From the NCBI GenBank assembly GCA_019973155.2, contig BPQB01000064.1, positions 1 to 64,000 of the forward strand: DNA of 64,000 bases, written 5' to 3'. Below are positions 33,245-43,921 of this stretch, piece by piece. This DNA comes from Phanerochaete sordida (taxonomy: Eukaryota > Basidiomycota > Agaricomycetes > Polyporales > Phanerochaetaceae). The translations under genes were made by a program, and so were the position numbers. The notes beneath the pieces were generated by a model that saw nothing but the letters and a program-made list of their open reading frames with translations, searched no databases and had not been told where the DNA came from. Within the stretch, counting starts at the first letter, position 1. Each line of letters starts with the position of its first letter.

Positions 33245-35435
33245 ATGTCGCTTCTTACGACCGCTTCGCTGCGGGCAAAAGCTGTCCTTCCGCTGGAACT
33301 CATGGCCTACTCATTCCACACGTCTTCGCCGACATTGGCCACCAGGAAGGGCAAGGGACCATGTACGTCGTGTCTATCATATGTACACGTATCCTTCTGA
33401 CTGTTTCGACACATAGCAAATGCAGGGTCTTCCAGGACTCGCCTCTCCAAAGAGTTGAGCCCGCGGCGAGGGGGTCGCTTTGGCATGAGGAAATCGGAGA
33501 AGCTCGAAGTTGCGCCTCCCAAGCCTGCGTTCGTTCGTGATCCAGTACCTCATCCAGAGGCTGAGACGGATCGTATTCGTCAAGCGGAGGAGTCGCGTGT
33601 CGCTGGAGCTAAACGCTCCGAGTACCGCGAGCGACAACGCGAACGCGACGAGCGCATCAAGGGACGTAACTTCGGCGGGAGGAGAGGCGAAGATAGAGAT
33701 TGGAAGTCTAGTCGAACGCCCCGGGACACTCCTCCGCCGCCTTCATCTGCCCCCCGTCCATTCAGCAGACCACGACCACCTCCCACCGACTATACACGGC
33801 CGCGAAAGCCGAAGGCTGAGGGCCCTGTCGTCGATGAGTTCGACAGGAGTGCATCGGCCGAGGCAGGCTCAAGTCTACCTACAGATTTCGCGTCACCACC
33901 TCTCATGGAAGGTCTACTGTCTGCCGTCGTGAATAGCCTTGGACCAGAAGCCCAGCCCACGCCTATTCAAGCGCTTTCTCTGAAGCACCTCTTCGCACCA
34001 CCAAACGACGGTTCGCAGTGGCGGCAGTACCTCTTGGCGTCTGAGACGGGCTCTGGAAAATCTCTAGCATACATGCTGCCCGTCCTGCAAGACCTCAAGG
34101 CCACCGAGCTTTCGGGGACAGTCCCTGCTGCCAACTCGGATAAGGGGAAAGCACCACTTATTCACCCACGCGCGATCATCCTTGCACCGACACACGAGCT
34201 TTCGCGTCAACTGTCCAAGACAGCCAAGGGACTGCTTCACAGTGTCAAATTACGGGTGCTCTGCGCGTCCCAGACGAATAATGGCTTGCATTCGGCCTCG
34301 GCGGCCAAGATGTCAGCGCAGCTCGCAACCGAGCCAGGCCAGGACGAGCGTTCTATCGAGTCGAAGTCTAAGGAGATTGACGTGCTCGTTGGGACCCCGT
34401 CGAAAGTCTTAGAGATGGTCAAAGGGCACGGTTGGGACTACGACTTGGCGAAGCCCAACCCAGAAGACTTCGACGAGGATGGGCGGCGGCTCAGGGGGCG
34501 CAAGTTCGTCATCGGAGAGAAGGAGGCTTCACTCGAGCGTGTCGAGTGGGTTGTTGTCGACGAAGCAGACGTGCTTTTCGGTGCGTTGCACTACTTAGTC
34601 CGCGAGACCTGAGCTGACGCCCTTCCTAGATCCTGACTTCGAGGAATCCACCCGAACGCTCCTCGCCGATATCGCCGCCGCTCGCGGCCAGCCGGTACCT
34701 GTCGAGGAGAAGCCGGCAGACGATACGCCAGCGACTCCCGTGGTCTACAACTATCCTTTCCACCTCCTCCTGACCTCCGCCACCATCCCTAACTCCCTTG
34801 CCTCCTACCTCAACGATCATCACCCCGACCTCATACGCCTTGCCTCACCCCATCTGCACAAGCTGCCACCAAAGCTCAAGACGGAGCACGCATCCTGGAC
34901 CGGCGGTAACAAGGGCGCCGACATTGAGGCCCGCATCCGGCAGATTTGGTACAAGGACTCAACCAGCGGGAATGGCAAGCGCTCCAAGGTCCTCGTCTTC
35001 TGTAACAAGAGCACACGAGTCGAAGAATTCGGCCAGTTCCTCGCCGAGAAGGGCATCCCGAACATCGCGCTGACGAGCACCGCTGACGCACGCGCGCGCG
35101 GCTCGAACCGCCACCTCGCGTCCTTCCTGCGTCCGATCGGCGCGAAGGCCGCAGTCGATGAGGAGCTCGCGCGCGCCCCCGAGAGCGCGGACGAGCCGCA
35201 CGTGCTCATCACGACGTCGCTGCTCTCGCGCGGGCTCGACTTCTCGCACGAGATCAAGCACGTCCTCATCACGGACCCGCCGCGCAACATGATCGACTTC
35301 CTCCACCGCGCTGGCAGAACGGGTCGCGCGGGGCGCTGGGGCACCGTCGTCGTCTTCGGCAAGAACAGGGGCCGCGGCGCGGAGAAGGATAGGGAGGTTA
35401 TGGACAAGGTTCGGGAGCTGAAGTACCGATCGTAG
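33245..35435 (+). CDS. MRH4: Mitochondrial DEAD-box RNA helicase MRH4
   Basis: Exons 33245-33362, 33417-34580 and 34630-35435 join in frame to 695 residues. The N-terminus (MSLLTTASLRAKAVL ... FHTSSPTLATRKGK) is an arginine/serine-rich mitochondrial presequence, followed by a charged RE/RD-rich linker. Motifs: Q-motif-like PTPIQALSLKHL, Walker A ASETGSGKS, motif Ia APTHELSRQL, GTPSKVLEM, DEAD box VVDEADVLF (split from the next exon), SAT (LLLTSATIP), and the C-terminal domain with TSLLSRGLDF and HRAGRTGRAG. Yeast Mrh4 is needed for assembly of the large mitochondrial ribosomal subunit. The match in motif order and presequence is good. Confidence 0.88.
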
Positions 35436-35813
35436 GCTCTTGCATAGTCACCGTCGTATCTGTTTGCTCAATCTACCACTGCTCATCTACTCTGGCGTTC
35501 AGCTAGTGCAGTCTCGCAAACGCCTATGGCCCATTATGTCAACGCGCCGATCTTCAAAGAACGGCTGACAGTAGACGAGCCGTCCTTGATACGGGAGCAT
35601 TTTTGCATCCGCAGGTTACTGACCTCGATCCCGAACAATTGAAAAAGCGTGACTGCGCGAGGGCGCGGCTGTGCGCGGTGGGGCGCGCACGTCTCACATT
35701 GCACGCCCGACGCCGTGCATGGCAGTGCGCCTACCCATCCCTGACAAACCCATACAGGCACCTCTGACACGGCTGCGCGTGATCTGCGCGCTGCACTCGA
35801 GGGCGTGCGCAGG
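35436..35813. other. Intergenic interval with the DUF6593 promoter
   Basis: No gene between the MRH4 stop and the TATA element at 35814. Confidence 0.5.
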
Positions 35814-35821
35814 TATATATG
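35814..35821 (+). promoter_or_regulatory. TATA box of the DUF6593-like gene
   Basis: GGTATATATG, about 52 bp before the ATG at 35868. Confidence 0.55.
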
Positions 35822-35867
35822 CCGGGTGCGCGTCCGCCAGACCGCACACACCCGCACACACCCCAGC

Positions 35868-36697
35868 ATGGCCCTCCCCCTCATCGCACTCATCGCCGCG
35901 CTGCCCGCCCTCGCGTCCGAGATGCGCTCATACCCGCACGCGCAGCCACATACGCCGCCGCCCGCGTTCTCGCACACGATCCCGGACCCGCCGCCGCCCG
36001 CGTACATGCCGACGGTGACGTACTTCTTCCGGAGCCGCGACCCAGGCGCGCCGAGCACGCCGTACGTGCTGAACGCGAGCGCGGTCGACGCGCACGGGAG
36101 CCGTCAGGCGGCGTACCGCGTGCAGACGGACCGCCGCGCGCGCGCGACGACGCTCGTCCGCGTCGCGGACGGCGTGCGGCTCGCGAAGTTCGAGTGGAAG
36201 GACGTGCCCACGGTGAAGCTCGAGGGCGGGCGCGTCGAGTGCCGCGCGTGGGCGCCGTTGCTTGAGGATAAGTCGTAGGTGGCTGGGATTTACGGGGTGT
36301 GCACCAGCTGATTTTGCTACTGGCGTAGGACGAGGCGGATAACGCACGAGGATCAGACCTACCTTCTGTCACATCGGAGAGGTGTATATACAGTATGTTC
36401 CTCACAATGCACTCTAACGAGGATCAAAGTCATCTGATTATTTGCAAGCTCAAGACCGAGTCCGAGACTCAACGCAGTCGAACGATCGCAGTCTGGCGAA
36501 CGAAGGACCGTTATCTCCAGCTTGAAGCGTTTCCCGACGCGTCTCTCACACCCGGTCTACTCGACGTATGCTTTATCGCGCTCACCATGATCGAGTGTAG
36601 AAAGGACCTTGGTGATGCAGTCGTGGATGCGGAGGAGTCAATTGGACAGGTCGCTAAGAAGTCGAAGCTAGAGTCGCTGGCCAACGCTTTTCACTAA
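35868..36697 (+). CDS. DUF6593-like protein with signal-like N-terminus
   Basis: Exons 35868-36274, 36329-36392 and 36449-36697 join in frame to 239 residues. The second intron has a good GTATGT donor and a CTAACG branch point. After MALPLIALIAALPALAS (signal-like) and a proline-rich linker come beta-rich segments TYFFRSRDP, RQAAYRVQTDRR and AKFEWKD, then the short exon RRITHEDQTYLLSHRRGVYT, and finally RSRTIAVWRTKDRYLQLEAF with a C-terminal LLDVCFIALTMIE strand. This order (twisted strands, a tryptophan-containing K/EW, a final hydrophobic strand ending in a charged cluster) resembles the basidiomycete DUF6593 family, whose function is unknown. Confidence 0.6.
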
Positions 36698-37481
36698 ATG
36701 GCGAGGGTACTCGCCTGGAATGAAGATACCAGGAGTAGACTCCGTAGCCTACTATATACCCTCTAATCACTTACGACTATGGCCTCAAGAATGAACACGA
36801 ATGAACGAAGGATTACAGCCAGTGTCATAAAGTACATGATTGCTAGATAAATAAGGTGCACGTCCTCGTGGTATTCCCGCTACCCCCTTGGTGGGTAGTG
36901 GGTCTTAGGGTGCGATCTGGCATCAGATCTCTGGAGATTTGCAAGATCTGAAAGCGCCTATTTTGAAAACGTGATCGTGGGAATGGAGCGAAGCTAGGAC
37001 GCGATGTGAAGCGCCCCGGCGTCTCCTGGCGTTCAGCTCGCCGTCTCCTGCACACCGACCATCGATGCTGGACGTATCCTGGACCCGTCAGCGAATGCAT
37101 AAATAAACAGTAGACGCCGTTCATTTTGGCGTGCTCTTGATGCCGAGGCAAGCGCATCCGTATAGGATCCGAGGCCAGCTGAGGTCTGAGATAGACCGTT
37201 CAAGAACGCTCTCTCGTACCAGAGTGTTGCTTTCGTTGGAGTCCAGGTACTACGGACCTTTTGCGGCAATGGCCTATGTAGAGATTGGGAGCGTCTCGGT
37301 CAAATTCATCAATGTGTCCATACTATGCTTCGACAGACTACCATGGCTCCTGCAATGTAGTATTTACTGGACACGATATGTCGACGGACATCTATATGTT
37401 TATAAGAACGGGGGTAGCGGGTACTGCCGCGCCTGCGCGGCCCTATGACTATTGTACAAAGTGCAAGGGGTATCTGTTTCC
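36698..37481. other. Intergenic interval
   Basis: No convincing gene. Frames at 36843-37269 on the minus strand are short and atypical. The sequence around 36850-37270 could be an old transposon remnant, but no ends were recognised. Confidence 0.4.
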
Positions 37482-39756
37482 TCACGACCTGCGTTCGCAT
37501 TTGTTGAAATTGTACATGCCCTTCCCGCGGAATCTCTGCACGCCCAGCGCGTCCTCCTCGTCCCGCACGACCACCGACACCTCGTGCACCTTGCCGTCCT
37601 TCCACCCACGGATGAGCTGCGGCGCGACGACGAGGCTCGTGTAGCCCGACTTGAACAGCATGTCGTCCATGACCTCGTGCTCGTGCCGAAGACTCTCGAC
37701 GAACTGCCGCTGGTCCTCGCCCGACACGACCTTCGTGCGCAGGAACTTCTGCACGCCGACCGCAGGCGCCGGCACCGGCATCGGCGGGCCAGGCGCGCCC
37801 GCGAGCTTCGGCGGGAGGATCGTGAGCGACGAGTCGTAGAGCACGCGGCACACCTCCATCGTCGCCGCGTCGACGAGCCGCCACTGGCACGCCTCGTGCC
37901 GCGCCTGGTCCGCCGACGCCGTCGCGAGCGGGCCCGCCATCTGCGCCTGGCACAGCAGCTCGCCCGTCTTGCGGTTCGAGAATACGAACGCGCCCGCCGA
38001 CGCCGCCGGCAGGACGCGCCACGCGTGTGCGGGGTCCTGTGGTCCAAAGCGACGGTACACCGCCTGGATGTGCCGCAGGTAGTAGTAGTCAAGCGTCGCG
38101 AGCCGGCGGTCGCTCCGCGCGACGAGCGCAAAGAGGTCTTCGCGCGCCGCGGGCGCCGTCGCTCGCGCCTCGGGCTCCGCACCCTGGTGCAGCAAGTACC
38201 AGCGCGTGGCCTCGGCGGCGGAAGTCGAGATGATGACGTTTGGAGTGTCTTCCTTGTCCATGAGCCCGATTGCAGCCGCGTACCCGCCAGAAGCAACGTT
38301 CTGGAGGAGGAACTGGCGTCGCGGGAGATCGTTTCCAGTCGGGTTGACAGGAGGTGTCGGAGTCTGCGAGGGAAAAGGTAGCACCGACGTCCAGGGGATG
38401 CGGATGAGGCACCATTCTTGTCGCTTCGATGGGCCGTCTGGCGACTCTTCGGTAATGTGAAGATAGTTACAGGCGGACCCGCTTGGACACTTGCCGTCCA
38501 GAACGATATGTGAGTTGCAGCCGCGAATGTAGAAATAATCTGTTCTGCATACTCATAAGCCTGGCACGGGCTGCGGAGAAACATCAACTCACGTTTCTGA
38601 TTGCCTGCTGCCCATAAACTCCCAAGTCTGGGTGTCTCCGCCGCGAGATGACCAGCACACGACCTGATTGCCCCCATCATCTCCCATCTGGCGGTCCAGC
38701 ACCGAACCTGTCGCGAAATTTCGGATGGTATATCGGAAATCGAGACCACGCCGAGAGTAGATGGTCCAAAGCTGGTACGGGTTGATGCTCTTGCCAAAAG
38801 GTGCGACGTACGCGTGCACGAAAGTTGGGCTTGACTTGATATGTTCGCATTCGATACACTCCATGCTGCTGCCGACACGGATCATGTACAGCCCTTCCGG
38901 CACGTCTAGGCGGACGTCCTTGATGCCCAGAGCCGGCTGTGTCTCCTACGCCACTGCCCGTGAGCAGACAAGGTCGCGCAGACAGGACCGCGTTTCACGT
39001 ACTGCGATTGACATACTCTTCAACATATCAAACATCTGGACCTGCGTGACGCGCAGACTGACATTACTTTGTACCTGGATTGCTGTGAGCAATAGACAGA
39101 TTGGAAGAATAGAAGACTTACCGAAAACAGCTGGAACGCGTGTACAAGCTCATTGTCGAGCGACCTGACAGCAGTCGCATCTTGAGTCTTGTAGAACACC
39201 TTCTTGACCTTGCTGCGGGACGACAGGTCTTGTATATATTTTAGAATGTCATGCATGGTGCTAGATTACTGCACATTTAGCAGGCACGTGCGACAAGATG
39301 AACGATCTTACCCACTTCGTTAGTTGGGTGAGGTCATTCTGTAGCTGCGCATCAAGCGATGGTCCCGCCCCCTTGCATGCATCCGAGACGGCGATGACTA
39401 TGTTCCGTGCACGCAGACCGATTAGCTGCAGCTCCCGTTCCGTCGTTTTCATTTGCTGCGACAATGTATTAGGATGCGCAGCTTACACGGGCAGCGATGA
39501 TGCTTACATCGATTGTTTGGAGAATCTTGACGGCCACGCTTGCGACATACTTGATGCAAGGCAGCGTGTTCGCAGCGTCGAGGAGATCCTGCAGCGAATT
39601 GAGCGCCGCGGTCGACACGCTTGCAATGACTGCCGCGGGCGATTGGCCATCAACCGCCCCGGGCCCTGCGCTACCGGACGTCGAGAACATCGGGGACTCG
39701 ACGAGAGGCCAGGTCGAGAGAGAGGTGGAGGCGCGAGGTCGTCGAGAGCCGCTCAT
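37482..39756 (-). CDS. HELO/MLKL-like helical-bundle protein fused to a ricin-B-type beta-trefoil
   Basis: Six exons (39756-39508, 39455-39316, 39260-39122, 39074-39003, 38945-38593, 38544-37482) join in frame to 671 residues. Residues 1-185 form helices: LLDAANTLPCIKYVASVAV KILQTID, then ARNIVIAVSDACKG, DILKYIQDLSSRSKVKKVFY and SNVSLRVTQVQMF. This matches the pattern of the fungal/plant MLKL-type N-terminal (HELO-like) four-helix bundle, which in related proteins drives membrane-linked cell death or incompatibility. From about residue 195 there are beta-trefoil repeats with QxW-type motifs (YQLWTIYS, TQTWEF, RQEWCLI) as in ricin-B carbohydrate-binding lectins; no toxin A-chain is present. 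A C-terminal region of about 150 residues is unassigned. The architecture suggests a sensor (lectin) plus executor (helical bundle); this role is inference. Confidence 0.75.
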
Positions 39757-41092
39757 AGAGCATGCGGGGTCGAGGGGGAGAAAGAGAGGTCCGAAGGAGC
39801 ATGACGAGGCCTTTTGAGGACCGAGGGAGAGGCGACTGGACGTGGGTGCGCAGATAGCGTGCCATCAGAACAGCCTCGGATTGGTGCCTGATTGAGGTAA
39901 ACCGTACACTATGCCGACCCGCGGGCCGCGGGACAAAAGGTCCGTAACCTGATCCAGAGGCCGCCGGATGCGCGACGACGAAAGATGGTTTCCTCGCACC
40001 CGCATTGTTTTCTCAGTGACGTTAGGTATACAGGTTTGAAGACCGTAGCTGCACTGTCACCAAGTGAGAACTTGTCAAGGGACTCCGGCTCTCGAAACAG
40101 ACATGAAGAGCTGAGGAAACTCGGTGTTGACACGTGCGATATTCTGAGCGGGTAACAGGATGTAGTGTGCGCTACTCCGAAGGTGCCAGTGGACGTACTT
40201 TGGGAAGCGTAGGACGGGCTTTCAGGTTTCTGAGTCCACATTCACGGAGAAAGCTGGCCCTCGCAACCATCTGTACTTCGTGTAGATCCGCTCTCGGAGC
40301 TGTTGGAAGCATGTTCGCTGGTGTTTGACTGATTCGCTGATGATAGTGAATAGTACCCCACTACTCGTGTGACCAGTCTCAGCTGCGTCGGTGCTTAAGG
40401 GGTTGAAGCTATTGTAGGGATGAGTGAAAGGAGAACCCTGCATGACTTTGATCATTTGGATAGAAGCTGGTCAGTGACTGCCTTCACAAGAGTCACCGCC
40501 GAGCTCTGGGATCTGGCAGCCGCTGGCAGGCCGTGCCCAGCAGGAGAGAACTGGCGAGCTATCGTCTGCCGCAAACGCACCATGCTGGTTCCGGCCATCT
40601 CACGAAACACCTTCGGGCCCGTTTGCTGCGCACACGACAGGGACATCTCATTCGAGCCCGAAACTGGGGTCCACTGGTCGCAGTCGGGCGATGGATGTAC
40701 TTCAGGACATCGGCACCGCAGCCGATATGCGGGAGGCTGTGGGGAGAGGCTGAGCAGGCATACCGACGCGGGAGTATATCACTCACTGTATTCATCTGTG
40801 GCTGGGGCCCTAGGACATATGTCCCCCGCGTGAGATAGCGAGGCAAGGTCCTAGGATTCGGAAACGGTCTGCTTGTTCACTGATCAAGGACGCGATTAAT
40901 TATGTGTGCCCGCTGGAGCAGGCGCTCATGACGCTTGAGGAAAACTTGGAATGTCGACGACGATTGCAAGGTCCGCACTAGGAAAGTAGTGTCACGACAG
41001 ATTGGGACTGGCGTACGAGTGGCATGAAACTGTAAAGTACACGATGGTTATAAGCGAGAGCGGTCCATTACAACATACATTCCAGAAGTAGT
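39757..41092. other. Interval without a confident gene
   Basis: Frames at 39909-40241 (minus) and 40420-40846 (both strands) lack recognisable domains or splice logic. The proximal part should contain the promoter of the HELO-lectin gene. Confidence 0.4.
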
Positions 41093-41747
41093 CTAGAGAC
41101 GGTGACGCTTCTCCATCTCGGCACGAATGTCCAGAGGCTGCGACATCGCAGACGCTAGGTAGCATATGGTCAGCCATGGCACACGCGACGCACGTATAGC
41201 CTACGCACCTGGTGTCATGAAGTCCGCAGGCTCCACGGTCTCGTCCCTTCCCATGAGGATGTCCAGGTGGACGTTCGTCGTCCGGTATGTCGGCATGTGA
41301 GGGTTCTGCATAGTAGACAAAGCGTGAGCCATCGATGTACCGCCACAGCGGAATAGCGTGACACTGACGAAGGAGACAATGCTACGTTCCATCAGCTGGC
41401 GCACAGGTGCATGCAGACCATATACGTTCCTCTGCATGTTGAGCTTCAAGTTGTCCTGGGTCTCCTCCCACTGCGTACGCGCTGCTGAGTTAGGACGCTG
41501 GTCATGACCCTACTGCTGCAGCACTCACGTTCTCCAGTCTTTCCTTGGCCACGCTCACGGTCTGCACCTCTGCTGCAAGACTGCGGGGCCCATGTGTCAG
41601 CGTATCGTGGAGACCGAAACCGTTGGCGGTATCCTCGATGGATGCAGCCTTCGGACGGCTGGAGGGGACAAGACGCAGAGAAGAGTCCTAGTGGACCACG
41701 GTCATCAGCGTGTCTCCAGAAGCGTACGTAGTGCGAGAGCATACCAT
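41093..41747 (-). CDS. UMP1: Proteasome maturation factor UMP1
   Basis: Five exons join in frame. The first coding exon contributes only ATG (41747-41745) before a GTATGC...CTAG intron (41744-41688). Exon 2 then encodes DSSLRLVPSSRPKAAS and GLHDTLTHGPRSLAAEV, followed by WEETQDNLKLNMQRNVYGLH APVRQLMERSIVSF, NPHMPTYRTTNVHLDILMGR DETVEPADFM and a short charged end MEKRHRL. These are the hallmark UMP1/POMP segments: G.HDTL, W..TQ......M..YG...P....ME, H.DIL.G....D. UMP1 is a chaperone of 20S proteasome assembly, trapped and degraded as its first substrate. Confidence 0.88.
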
Positions 41748-41895
41748 TACGAAAGACGGTAGGGGAGTTGAGAGAGGTGAGAAATAGAGGGTGATGGACA
41801 GTATGGGAGGCAGCATGAGAGGGAAGCGCGACGCGTCAGACGTACGCCCGAGTGCTACATCGCGATATCATGGTGGATATACTCCCGTCCTTCAA

Positions 41896-41997
41896 TGCCC
41901 CATGGCTGAGTTGGTTACAGCGTCCGACTGTTAAGTTTGATCACTTGATCTGCTTACCTAAATCGGAAGGTCGTGAGTTCGAGCCTCACTGGGGCAG
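41896..41997 (+). tRNA. trnN-GUU: tRNA-Asn (GUU anticodon) with a 28-nt intron
   Basis: The acceptor stem TGCCCCA (41896-41902) pairs perfectly with TGGGGCA (41990-41996). The D stem is GCTG/CAGC, the anticodon stem TCCGA (41923-41927)/TCGGA (41963-41967), and the T arm GTGAG-TTCGAGC-CTCAC. The anticodon GTT is at 41930-41932. The anticodon loop carries 28 extra nucleotides at the canonical intron position one base 3' of the anticodon. A TTTT run follows at 42002-42005 and TTTTT shortly after, fitting Pol III termination. CCA is not encoded. Confidence 0.9.
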
Positions 41998-42051
41998 TAG
42001 CTTTTGCTTTTTAACCCTCTGCATAGTTTTACAACTTTCGCTGTACTTACT

Positions 42052-42059
42052 GTACACAT
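42052..42059. repeat. Target-site duplication, left copy (hAT-type element 2)
   Basis: GTACACAT, repeated exactly at 43427-43434. Confidence 0.9.
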
Positions 42060-43426
42060 TAAGGCTCCAACCGTTTTGTTTATTTACTGTGTATAAACGT
42101 TTAATGCCGTTTACGTTTACGTGTGTGTACTCGAGAACTGGTAAACAGGAGGTAAACGTTTATACACGGTAAACAAACAGTTTCTACTCGACCACTTCAA
42201 CTCTGTTTCTCTCGGAGAATCGACTCATGGAACAGGCAGATTTTCACAGAAATGAAAGAGAGGGGATTTGTGCTATCTGCAGACCGTTCTCCGCCGCTGC
42301 AGCCTGAGCTCGGACGTAGGCGCCTACGCTGGTTTTGAGGACGCAGTGTGTGAAGCGCGCCTTGACGAGCCCCACCATGGGTGAGTGCGAGGCTCTCTAT
42401 ATGTCTACCGAAGGTGAGTCCTTGAGAGCTCACGAAATTTGTACAAGTGCTGAAAATGGCGAGGCAAGCGTCCTATCAGGCGTACAACGCGTTACAAATC
42501 GTTGCTGATACAATTTCCAGTCGTGTAGTGGTTCTCTGCGCCCAGCGTGCAGTGCGTTACGCACGCTCTCATGGCAGCGGACGCGATGCGCCGCGCGAGC
42601 GCTGAGTGCGCCCACGAGCCTCGCGTAGGCCAAGATCTGGCCCACATCTACTACGAGGTGCGCCGTCCGCCGCGGTGTCGTTCGAGGGCTTACCCCAGGT
42701 GCACGCGCACATGCGCGATCCGGCCGATGGCGCCTGTTCCACACCACTCCTCGATATTTGCCCCGCAAACCCTCGGGGCCAAGGGCCGGCGACCTCGAGC
42801 GCGAGCCGACCGACAGGTATGTTGGATGTGCGAGTATAGAGTGTGAAACCTTGTACATTGGCTCATGGCTTACCGCCGCGGCCCCGGAATCGGCAGCGCA
42901 CTGCTCTGCGGTAGTACGTTATCCTGTTAATATATGCGGCGGCTTGGATGCGTTGGTAGCGGAACACGCACTCCCAAGGTCACGCCGTTCGCGTTACGAT
43001 CGCGACTGCCATTGCGATGGTGCGCGACCGCACATATCTCGAGAGTCTCTGGTATGAGTATAACACTTGCTGACCCCACTGACCATGCTGTGAGCGGTCC
43101 TGTGCGGACAGGAAATCGAGCCGAGGGTGCTGCAGAGTGCGCGGCTTGCTGCCACTTGCCAGCGGAGGAGCTAGGTCATGGCTCGGCAGCTGCAGGACCG
43201 CTTCAAACAACATCTGCATGATCACGGGCCTCCTAGCTAGGCAGGGGACTGATCTAGCATCCGCAAAAGACATATACGAGTCTTGAAATGAGCCTGTTCA
43301 ACGTTCAGAGCGGGAAGTAGGGAAAACCGTGTGTTTACTGTATATAAACTGTTTTTACACGTTTACAACCGTTTCCGTGTGTGTATCCTGGGAAATTTAC
43401 ACGTAAACTAAACGGTTGGAGCCTTA
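42060..43426. mobile_element. Non-autonomous hAT-type DNA transposon (1367 bp)
   Basis: Terminal inverted repeats begin TAAGGCTCCAACCGTTT at both ends and are flanked by the exact 8-bp duplication GTACACAT. Subterminal regions (42075-42180 and 43320-43410) are rich in GTTTA/TAAAC units in both orientations. No transposase is encoded; interior frames such as 42430-42858 show no domain. The ends differ from those of the element at 3737, so this is a separate family. It lies 62 bp downstream of the tRNA-Asn gene. Confidence 0.9.
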
Positions 43427-43434
43427 GTACACAT
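43427..43434. repeat. Target-site duplication, right copy (hAT-type element 2)
   Basis: GTACACAT, matching 42052-42059. Confidence 0.9.
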
Positions 43435-43633
43435 GAAAAGTTGAAAACGCGGCCGGGGAAGCTGAGTCAGGTGACAGAGCGAGGTTTGTGGCGATACCGA
43501 GGTGTAGAACCACAGCGCAACTGAAAAGTGCCTTTGTACTATAGCCGCGGTCCCGCCACGGTCCTCTAGTTTGGGACTCAGTGGTGCACAGAAGTCTTTC
43601 CCGCATATCCCGCATTTCTCATCGTTGATTGTG

Positions 43634-43660
43634 CCACGAGTTCGAGCCTCACTGGAGCGG
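43634..43660 (+). pseudogene. tRNA-derived fragment (T arm and 3' acceptor)
   Basis: ACGAGTTCGAGCCTCACTGG AGCGG closely matches the T arm and 3' acceptor strand of the tRNA-Asn at 41896, with a few substitutions. No 5' half is seen. Likely a partial duplicate. Confidence 0.5.
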
Positions 43661-43921
43661 TTCAGCCACCCTGCTCATCGGGCTTGCATCGGGCTAGCAT
43701 AGGTTTTTGCGGCTATGTTACTTATAGCCCTTCACGATCAGAGTTCATACTATGGCCAGCATAGATTTCGTATTTTACTTTGGTTCTGTGTGAGCATCCT
43801 AGATACTTACGTTTGGTTTGTGTGCGACGAGTTTGCCTGGTCCTGGTGCGACTTCCTAATTGAGCCCAGTCGACGGGTGCTCCGAGTGGATCGTCGCGTC
43901 TCATTCTCACTCCATGCGCAC

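Noticed and set aside
36843..37269. Solo LTR or retrotransposon remnant
   Set aside because: No matching ends, target duplication or primer-binding site could be found by eye.
37482..39003. A ricin-type toxin
   Set aside because: Only the carbohydrate-binding B-type fold is present; there is no ribosome-inactivating A-chain.
40420..40846. Coding frames on both strands
   Set aside because: Mutually overlapping, without domains; no promoter or intron logic.
42430..42858. A transposase fragment in hAT-type element 2
   Set aside because: The 142-codon frame shows none of the hAT motifs; composition is low-complexity.
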